This document shows positions 23,541 through 33,100 of a DNA stretch of 64,000 bases, in pieces (positions within the stretch are counted from its first letter, which is position 1; every line of letters begins with the position of its first letter). The notes beneath the pieces were generated by a model, which saw nothing but the letters and a program-made list of their open reading frames with translations, was not told the origin of the DNA and ran no database searches. The stretch covers positions 6,448,001 to 6,512,000 of the forward strand of contig OY821789.1 in assembly GCA_963682175.1 (NCBI GenBank), given 5' to 3'. This DNA comes from Triglochin maritima (taxonomy: Eukaryota; Streptophyta; Magnoliopsida; Alismatales; Juncaginaceae). The position numbers and the translations under genes were made by a program.

Positions 23541-24425
23541 TGACTCGTCTGCTACACTACGTACCGCGCGTAAGGGAATTGATTTTCCTTTTTCCTCCAC
23601 GGTAACCCGATGACTATTAATTCAATTTTAAAAATAAAATTTTATTAATGGATTTACTAAAATAATAAAACTAATTACTAACTTAATAATCGAGTTATTT
23701 AGCAATTATCACAATTAATCAAAAATCCTTTACTAAAATCGTACGCAACTAATTATTAACATAATAATCAATTTATTTAGTGATTATCACAACTTTTAAT
23801 CAATAATTCATTACTAAAATAATTAAACTAATTATTAACTTAATAATCAATTTATTTATTAATTATTACAATTTATAATCAACAAAGGATTTACTAAACT
23901 AATTTAATTCATTATTAACATAATATTCAATTTATTTTAAATTTATCACAATTTATAATCAATTTAAAAAATTTAATTTTTTTTAAAAAACATTCCTGGG
24001 CCTCTGCGGGAGACGTCTGCCCTACGTCGGAGGCGTCTGACGGAGACGCCTGACCTAGGTGGGAGGCGTCTCCCGCAGACGCCTATACCAATGGTTGGGC
24101 GTACGCGGGAGACGCCCGACCCAAGGACAGGGTGAACGCCTCTCAATGGGTCGGGCGTCTCCCGCGGACGACCCCCCCAATTTTTTTAAAAAAAAATTAA
24201 GTAAAATAAATAGGGCAATTTACCAGATGTGAGTAGTCCGGGTCGTCCGCTGGTTCTTTTCATGGTCTCCTAGACATTATATCTGGTGAATAAAAGAGTT
24301 ATATGAAGATAAAGTTGTGTTAAAAGAGTGAAATAAAGAGTTATATAAGTAGAAAAGGTAAAGAGGAAAAATGGTAATCTGTTGGGACGATTTAAATAAT
24401 TTTACGACGACGAATAACAGTTCAG

Positions 24426-25533
24426 TTATTTTATATCCAATTTTTTTCCGACAAAAACTTCATCTTACAAGCATTATTTCAAATTCCGTAAGCACTCAGC
24501 CTCAATGGATTGTGAACAGGCCACAATCGTTCAAAACACTCCTCCAATTTTGCAAAGAAAAAGATTTATGATATGTGACGTTGATTGCGCTAATGTAACA
24601 TTTGTTTATCGAAGATTCGAAGCTTATGTTTGGACGCCTTCGTTTCATTTTCCAAGAAATAAGCTATTATATTAAATTACAATAAGCCATGATCGTTGGA
24701 GCACAACAACTCCAGCAAGTTTTAGATCGACTTACGAGTGGGGAAGTTATAAATGGCGCGTCAAGAGAAGCTTGTCGAAGAAATAGAGCAAAGTGACCAG
24801 GTAGACTCAGGGAGAAATTAAGAGGATTCTAACGATTTTTAACGTCGTAAATTACATATTAAAATTTCATTTAAAAGTACAAAATACTTAAACTTGACAA
24901 AAACATCTTAATTTCTTGATTTCTTGGGGTCTACTAGCACCAAAAATCAAAAAAAGTGTGCCAATATTTTACATGGGACGATGTTACAGTTGGAGGAAGA
25001 AGAGGAAGTAAAAGAAGAAAAAAACGAAGAATGCAGGAAGAAGGGGAAGAAGAAGTAATTTGATTGAGTTTCCATTACTTGACCAAACAATCCTAATCCC
25101 ATTATTTCATCTGCATAAAATGATCTTCAATTTGGTCAACACTATCCTGTTATGGCCGCTTCTATATGTTAGTAGTTGTTGTTTTACCGAATTTGCTTCT
25201 TTTTTAGGCTTGCGATTCCACTTTCATCGTTATCGATTAGTGACAAGATCGAGTCCCAGACAAGCACACTTTATTTTAATAGTTTGCATGGTTAAGAAAA
25301 TGACGGAAGACCTTATTTTAATAGTTACAAAGAAAATGACTCCCTCGGTGAGATTATATGAGCAAATGCCAGAAATAAAATGTCAATGTCTGGGTGCACG
25401 TATTATTACATGCGGTATGTTCAATACCGATTCTTATAGTACTATTCAGGGAGTTGAGCACATTGTTGCCCACATTGTTGAGCAATTGTTGAGCATTTCT
25501 GTAGAAGTCGATGTACCAGGTTGTTGCCCACAT
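24426..25533. other. no recognised gene
   Basis: The largest frame (25060-25539, 159 aa) starts hydrophobic and later has a Cys/His-rich tail ([22 protein letters not shown]). I do not recognise it. Its last part repeats the phrase CCCACATTGTTGAGCAATT found at the edge of the neighbouring TRIM, so it is probably repeat sequence and not a gene. Confidence 0.4.
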
Positions 25534-26109
25534 TGTTGAGCAATTAGTCCCATATTCTTAAACACAAAATGTGTGCAACAATCTACAATAGAATTGGATC
25601 CACTACCATTCAATTAAGTGTTTATGTTTTGTTGATGTGGTGGACCAACAAAATTTAGCATGATATAAGAGCCTGAAAGACTCAACGGCCGGTTTGATAC
25701 ATTCACTATTGTTGTTATCCACACTGAGACACAAAGAAAAATAAATCTCGGTCACGTGTGCGGAGGAGTGTTAAAGAGTAGTCATACATCGGTTAAAATG
25801 AGGACTTTCTCTTGGGTTATAAGTTGGAAGATCCCTCCACTCATTACCAATTGGTTTTGAGTTAGATACACACACTTCAACATGGTATCAGAACGGGTCG
25901 ATCGACTTGTAGGGGTCACTTCAACTCAAATTGTTCACGCGTAAACATGGAGAAAATAATCTCGATCACGTGTGCGGGGGAGTGTTGAACAATTAGTTTC
26001 ACATTGCTAAACACAAAATGTATGCAACACTCTATAATATAGTTTGATCTACTACCATTCACCTAAGTGCATATGTTTTGTTAAGGTAGTGGACCAACCA
26101 AATTTAACA
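25534..26109 (+). mobile_element. composite TRIM (miniature LTR retrotransposon) with three LTRs
   Basis: LTR-A copies lie at 25534-25660 and 25983-26109, both exactly 127 bp, starting TGTTGA and ending TTTAGCA/TTTAACA. Between them is a different LTR-B at 25769-25882 (TGTTAAAGAGTAG to CTTCAACA). After LTR-A1 comes TGATATAAGAGCC, and after LTR-B comes TGGTATCAGAAC; both are forms of the initiator-Met tRNA primer binding site. Before LTR-B and before LTR-A2 is the same polypurine context CACGTGTGCGGAGGAG/CACGTGTGCGGGGGAG. No protein is encoded. Flanking 5-mers do not match. Confidence 0.75.
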
Positions 26110-27344
26110 CAGTTGAACTAGAGACAATTATAGATGCTATAACGAAACTTCGTAAGATGATATCTCGAGAAATTCGTTAAGATATAATTGGGTCTCAACA
26201 TGAAAATCGATGTTTCACTACAAATCACAAGTTTGACGTTCGACGCATACGGAAGCATGATAAGATTCGACCGTCTTATTGGGTTTTTTTACAAGTGGCT
26301 TTCACTATTTATAGTTGGTAAATGGTAACATAGATAAGATTAGGTCGTCTACTCTTAGTAGGTTTTTATACAAGTGGCCTTCACTATTTCTAGTTTGTCG
26401 CATAGTCCTTCAACCTTCTCAATTTCTCACGTTTGTTCTTTTGACAAGCATCGAGTGTCTGGTGTGCAATACACTTGGATGTCATAGGATGTATTTGGCT
26501 GCATCTCCCAAATGTCAGTTCCTGATGGGAAGTTAACTTCCAGGAATGTAGATCCAGGAGCAACTTCTTCTTCAGTGTTGAGAGTTCTTTGGATATGCAG
26601 AAGGTTTCTAGTAGTAGGTGATGTATTATCAAATAATTTCCTAAATTGCCCTCAGAATTTGATTAAATAAAACATTTATGTAGGATATGTGATTTCTTCT
26701 TTTATGTAAATATGTTTATGTGTCTTGTTATTACCACGTATTGACCGGTTATAATTTTTTATTTACAAATTTTAAAAATGTTTAAAAATTTGTTTTAAAT
26801 CATTTTTCAATTTTTTCCTGAATATTTTTTTATTTGTTTATATATATATTTTAAAATTATTTTGTAACTCATAATTGATCTTTAAATGATGTGGAGCTAA
26901 ATTAGTCCAAAAAAACAGAATTACGAAGGAACACGAGAAGCTCTCCACCGAGCTTCTCCCTCCCAACATAAATTTTGCGTGATCATGCGCAATTTTACTT
27001 TTTGGTTTTTTTCTTGAGATAAACGATAATATGGTCTTCAACAAAAGTATTATCAATTTTCTATAACAGTAATAATATTCTATAAAATAATATGAATATC
27101 CTTAGAATTGGAAGTAAGTTATGATCCATAATTGTCAATTGTGCAATAAGTTGGATGTGATAATATGTGCTTTTGGAGTTTTAAGATGACGTGTGGGATT
27201 TGTTGACTTGGTTGGAATTTCAGTTGATTTTGGAATTTAATGTTTTGGATACTTTGAATTTAAATTGAACGCAAATTCTATATTATTTTTGGTATTTTTA
27301 AGTTTTGATTTCTGAAATTAGTGCAATTTTACGTTTATGAAGCC
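26110..27344. other. no recognised gene; short tandem duplication
   Basis: A phrase with ACAAGTGGCTTTCACTATTT near 26292 is repeated as ACAAGTGGCCTTCACTATTT near 26371, a tandem duplication of about 79 bp. The minus frame 26632-26390 has no family I can name. Around 27062-27135 is a block directly repeated at 29680-29750 on the far side of the hAT remnant. Confidence 0.45.
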
Positions 27345-29620
27345 ATGGATAAATATTTGATAAGAAGAACAAATGCAGTTGTAGAAGAACCCCTCAAAAA
27401 CAAAGTCGAGTTGAATTGAATTTAGCAAATATAATATCAGATTCAGAGGAGAGAAAACAAATATGTGATTTTCATCCTAATCTGCAAAATGAGGTCCGCA
27501 GGGAGTATTTTTTAAGAGGACTGTCATGACCTACGAATCCTAGATATTAATATCCACATATCGAACTGGGTGGCAAAATGGGACGCTTCAACAGTGAATG
27601 GTTTAATGAATTTCCGGATTGGTTGAATATAGTGTCAAAAAAGATGCAACTTTGTCTCTTTTGTTATTTGTTCAGACAATTTGGGTCTGAGAAATCATTT
27701 GTTGTTGATGGTTTTAGAAATTGAAAAGACAAGAAACGTCATAATGGTTATGTTGGAGGTCCTAATAATGCCCATAATACTTCCAGAACTAAGTGTGAAA
27801 GTCTGACAAATGAAAAAAGACACATTCAGCCAATGTTAGATAAACATACAGATCAGACACGTAAAGACTATAGAGTTCACCTTAATTCCACTGTAAGGCA
27901 TTCATTATCTTTCTTAAGCAGGGATTGGCTTTTCGTGGTCATGATGAATCGGAAGATTCATGCAACAGAGGCAACGTTTTAGAGTTTTTAAGAAGGTTTT
28001 CTTAAATCAACGAAGATATTAGAAGAGTTCATAGAAATGCTCCAGAAAATCTAAAATTGGCCACACCTTCCATTCAAAAGGACATTGTTAATGATTGTGG
28101 GGTTGAAACAACTAGTGTCATAATGGCCGAATTGGAAAATTCTTTCTTTTCTCAATTAATTGATGAGTCTCGTGACATATCGATAAAGGAGCAAATGGCC
28201 ATAGTGTTACGTTTGTGAACAGAATTGGCAGAGTGGTGGAATGATTTCTTGCAATTGTGCATGTTCGTGAGAGTAGTGCTAAAGCTCTTAAAGAAGTCAT
28301 TGAAACAACACTTTTGAAGCATGGTTTGGGTATCGAAAAATTACGTGATCAAGGATATGATGGAGCAAGTAACATTAGAAGAGAGTTCAATGGACTGAAG
28401 ACTCTTATTCTAAAAGAGAATGAAACAACTTACTACGTCCATTGTTTTGCACACCAGTTGTAGTTGGCATTGTAGCTGTTTCAAGAAATCATTCACAAAT
28501 AGACTTGTTTTTTCATATAGTTTCAAGTCTCTCAAATGTCAGCGGGATTTCATGCAAAAGGGTTGATATACTTCGAGCAAAGCAAGCACAAAAAATTGTA
28601 GAAGCGCTTGAAATGGGAGAGATTAAAAACGAGCAAGGATTGCATCAAGAGACTAATCTCAAAAGACCAGGTGAAACACGCAGGGGTTCTCATTATAGTC
28701 CACTGATAAATTTGCAGATCATGTTTGCCTCTGTTGTTGATGTACTTGAGATCATCAAAGACAATTCAAATTCTGTTAAAAAAGGATAAACACTTAATCT
28801 ACTAGCTAATTTGCAAGACTTTGAATTTGTCTTCTGCTTGTATTTGATAAGGAATATCTTGGGGCTGACTAAAGATTTATCGTTGGCACTACAGAGAAAG
28901 GATCAAGACATTATTAACGCTATGGATTTAGTGGCTCTGACAAAACAAAATCTCCAACAAATGAAAGAAGGTTGTTATTCTATACTAGAGCAAACTGCAA
29001 TGTTTTGCATGAAACAAAATATTGTGGTTCCCCCGATGTCTGAAATGTACTGGTCTTGGGGACTTTCTTGTCGAAGAGTGGAAGAGATTACTAATCTGCA
29101 TCACTACCAGGTTGAAATCTTCAACACAGTATGTATATACAGAATTACTTGTATGTGTAGCTTGTTTAAGTCCCAAAAAATCTTTCTCTGCGTTTTACAA
29201 GGATAAATTACTTCGAATAACTAAACATTATTCCAAGGAATTTTCAGAATTTGATATCATTGTCCTTGAGAGTCAATTGGAGACATATGTCCGTGACGTC
29301 AGATCAAATACAAAATTTAAATATTTAAATAACCTAACAAAACTTGCACAAAAGATGGTTCAAAAGAAGAAAAATATCATTTTCCCTTGATTTTCTTGTT
29401 GATTACGTTAACATTGGTCTTACCCGTAGCAACTGCTACCGTTGAGAGAGTGTTTTCAGCCATGAACATAGTGAAAAACAGATTGCGCAACCAGATGGGA
29501 GACAATTAGGTCAATGATGCTCTCATTACATACATCGAAAGGGATATTTTCGGTCAGATTGACAATGAAGTGATTGTGAAAAGATTTCAAAGCATGAAAC
29601 CTCGTAAGATTACATTATAA
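27345..29620 (+). pseudogene. hAT-family transposase (ZMYM1/TTF-type) remnant
   Basis: The gene can be followed through many frames. It opens MDKYLIRRTN at 27345. Next come the TTF/DUF4371 region (LVEYSVKKDATL near 27620, then GNVLEFLRRFS and NLKLATPSIQKDIVN), the SQLIDESRDISIKEQMAIV motif near 28150, and KLRDQGYDGASNIRREFNG with YVHCFAHQL near 28340-28460. The end is the hAT dimerisation region near 29420-29610 (VATATVERVFSAMNIVKNRL, NDALITYIERDIF). There are many stops and frameshifts, for example TGA at 27416 and TAG near 29508. It is an old inactive copy. Confidence 0.85.
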
Positions 29621-30133
29621 GAAGAATATTTGCATGTAATTTTAATTTTTTTTTAAGTATGTATAACTTTTTTAAGTAGGTACAATAATAATATTCTATA
29701 AAATTATCTGAATTTCATAGAATTTGAAGTAATTTACGTTCCATAATTCCATATTAATGATTTGGACGTTTCCAAGTGAAATACCAAGAGATTTCTCGAT
29801 GAAACTCACTAAATGTGATGTATATTTACCAGATACATCTCGCACGGTGACATTTTCTTTAAAAAAAACTCCATGCCTTTTTTTTCCTTACACTGTATTT
29901 TTACTAAATAAATATCATAATTTGATATTTACAAAAATATCCTCCACATGTTTTGCACTGGTTCAATATGGAATAAAAATAGATCATTAGCTCCAACACA
30001 AAATTGATGTGGTTCGAAATGAAAAAGCTCAATACAACAACAGGAATTCGAGTTCACAAGCCATTGTGCATGATTACGGACCTTCTACAGGCACAAAGAA
30101 TGTGCATAACTAATTTGTTTAATGAACCAAAGC
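29621..30133. other. 3' flank of GH3 copy C
   Basis: AT-rich sequence without a gene. A 77-aa frame at 29757-29990 has no motif. This stretch should include the 3' untranslated region of GH3 copy C. Confidence 0.4.
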
Positions 30134-33100
30134 CTAACATAAAGTCTTACCGGTTGGCAATGATGGACTGAAATGCTTTGAAACAACATTGGATTCGAGA
30201 AGTTCTATAAGCGGAATAGAGTTGACACACCTTGGTAACTTGTATTGATTAAAAGATGCAGTTTTAGATAGAGCAAAGTCCATCAATTCCTCGAACGTTC
30301 CGGCTCGCACTACTCGAATCTCCAAGGGTCCAATAGACTTGGTCTCAACTCGACCCTGGCGGTATACGGAGCTCAATTTCTCCTCGATAGCCAAGCAACA
30401 TTTCTCGATCACATCGCCTTCAGGCTTCAACTTCGATGACTCCTTGATTGTCAATTCCCAGTAGATGACATAGTGTGCTGGGATCGTGCTGGTGTCTACG
30501 CGGCTTGTGTACTCCATGACACTTGCATTGTAGTTATTCAACAAACCAGAAGCATATTTTACAGCATTATGGAGTTCCACTTCATCCGTTTTGTCGGACT
30601 CAATGCTCAAAAGAACGTTCTTACGTCGCACGAATTCGAACTGGGGTGCGGCATTTTTGTATCCACTGACTCGGAGGATGTCCCCTATTTGGTAACGGTA
30701 GAGACCAGAGTGTGTTGTGACAACTATTTCATATTCCTTGCCCACTTCGACGTCTACGAGGTCCACGAGATCAGCTTTGTCTGCAAAGAAAGAGCAACTT
30801 TTTTAACATTACACTAAAACTAAAAATATAAGACCCTCATATGCCTCCATTGTGTCAAAAGTTAGCCATTGAACAATCCAATAATAGGTGTAAAACTAGG
30901 AATTAGTTATGGGAAATTATTTGGAAGCGTTTTAGAAGAGATGGTGGCTCTACATGTTCAAGAAGTCCAAAAGGTTGATCGTCTGAGAATGATCCAAAAA
31001 TGAATGTAATATGATAAAAAACATATACAGCTAGCTTTGAGATACCGCACGACCAAAAAATTATATTAGAGGAGAAAACGTGCCAAAGATTGTATAATAT
31101 GTGATTACAAAGGCCTATACAGGGATGTATGTATTATTTTGACTATATTTACAATGGCAACTGCACAATATAATCTATATTTATAGAGGAGCAAGCACAA
31201 ATACAACACTCATACTAAGCTTAGTTCCTGTTATCATTGTGCTTTTCCTACGAATTTATTAATAAATTAGGACAATCAAATTCGTTGTTAAGTTACCTAC
31301 CTTAACGACATGATACAGTGCATGCGTGCGTGAGAGTATTCAATTCAAGTTCAATTGACGATAAGTGAAACGACCAAGGCAATTTTTTATAAGTCACAAG
31401 AATATATAGTTTGAATTGTTCAACATTGTACTATTCTCAATAAAATTGTTTAAAGTTTTGTAGATGCTGACACTTATAATCTTTATAAATTAGATATGAA
31501 AAGGTCTGCACCAATTACCTGTACCTGATCCATGAGGAAGGAATTCAAAGTAGGCCATGTTAGGGAAGAGAGTGTAGGAAACCTCAGATGGTTTGCATAT
31601 GGGTCGGAGATTAAGGCCAAAATAGCATTCCGAAGAGGCATAGAGGCTGGACGCCATGGGGAGTCCCCCACTATAGCTCTCCAATGTGGAAATATATTGA
31701 GCCATGGGACCAGTAATAATGACATCTAGATATTTGGTATTCGGCCAAATACGTCTCACAATTCCTTCCCAATTCCCACAAGAACACTCTTTTCTAATCA
31801 ACTCTGCGAGCTCAAGGTCGGGCTTTAGAAGTTCAACTACAGAGCCACAGCTACGAACCGATTCGTCAGTAATCTTGTCATTTAGAGTTCCCAAGGCAAT
31901 GTCATGAGCGAGATCTTCCCAATTGACCTGCAAGAAACGAATTGCTCGGAGGAGACTCGACGCGAAGATGGTTCCAATGCGGAGGACTTCCTCACGTTGG
32001 TAGAGACCACAAAGCATCTGAACATACATGCTTTGGAAAGCATCTGGGCAAAGTATGGCCTCAGTAGGACTAGTGAGTACAGTATATGGATCGTAAGGTC
32101 GTGATCTAAATGCCTCGCTCTTGTAGAAACTAGTCAGGACTGGCATCGCAGGAATTCCTCCACGAGTCTTTATTTCCGATTTCACAAAGTAGAAGTAGAG
32201 CCCTTTGCCCTTATCGAGATCGGGAACGTAGCTGCAATATTTGTTGCTGTTAAAATTGTAATGATGCATGTAGTTCACAATCTGAAAAACTATGTGGGTA
32301 AAGATTTTTGTGATCACCAATTAATAATAGGAACCATAAGGCTCCATAAGTAGGACCGGCGATCCAACTCCTCTTGAGTCACAGGAAATAGTTTCCTCTC
32401 TCCAGCTGATGTTCCCGAACTACAACCAGATAAAACCATCAGAAGAATACTATCAACTCCTTTTGAGAAAAAAATGGATAACTCATTTGTTGAGAACAAT
32501 ACACTTCTTTTAAGTGTATTGAGAACAATCTCTTGAGAAAAAATGGATAAAACCATCAGAAGAACTCAATAGTTGTCGAGTTTCCTTAGGATTACGAATA
32601 ATGTAGTATATATAAGTTAATTTAAAAGTACCGGTATACACAAACACACATGCATTAGACATTAACTAGATTAACTTAAAACAATGGTTTTCAGAACCGA
32701 ACCGGACGACCAACTGGATTCTCAAATGTTCAAAGGTTCAGTTCAACAGGATCGAACTGGTCGTCGTAAATAATTAAATATAATATATATATATAGGAAT
32801 TCTCTAGTGAGCCAGGGCTCAACTTTTCTAAATTAAGCCCCCACAATATCCACAACTTATTTCAAATTGTAAGGTAGATTAAGAAAAAAAACGGTTATGC
32901 TAATGAATGGTGAGATTAACTGTAAATAAGATCCAACGGTGAGATTGTAGGGGACTTAAACTAAATTTGATGAGCCATGGGCTCACTAGAGCTTGACCCT
33001 ATATATATATATATATATATATATAAATTTTCAGAATAATATAAACACAGTAAAATACAGCTGCATTGCAATATCTTTTGCCCAAATTCTATGATATCAT

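Larger units (their letters stand above)
22490..24425. mobile_element. chimeric MULE-like element carrying two opposed gene fragments
   Basis: The right end (24371-24425) has the phrase GGGACGATTTAAATAATTTT and then CGACGAATAACAGTTCAG, the same terminus as the fold-back element at 34004-34247. The left terminus of that kind is missing, but CGAAAATGTCTGGTGAAGCG at 22491 is found inverted near 35990 in the related element. Near both sides lie GC-rich palindromic blocks of GGAGGCGTCT/AGACGCC words (22540-22650 and 24000-24180). Inside are a plus-strand MULE transposase N-terminal piece and a minus-strand plant mobile domain piece. Confidence 0.6.

Noticed and set aside
25060..25539. 159-aa frame as a possible small Cys-rich protein
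   Set aside because: No family motif, and its end repeats the CCCACATTGTTGAGC phrase at the TRIM edge; kept only as unassigned.
30134..30160. Strong GTAAGA donor just before the GH3 copy C stop codon, as evidence of a fifth exon
   Set aside because: GH3 genes of this group end at about this point and the reading frame stops nine bases later at a normal length; no downstream GH3-like exon was found.
20153..32999. Shared MITE in intron 1 as proof that GH3 copies B and C duplicated after its insertion
   Set aside because: In copy C the MITE is nested inside a separate transposon with its own target duplication, so independent insertion is simpler.
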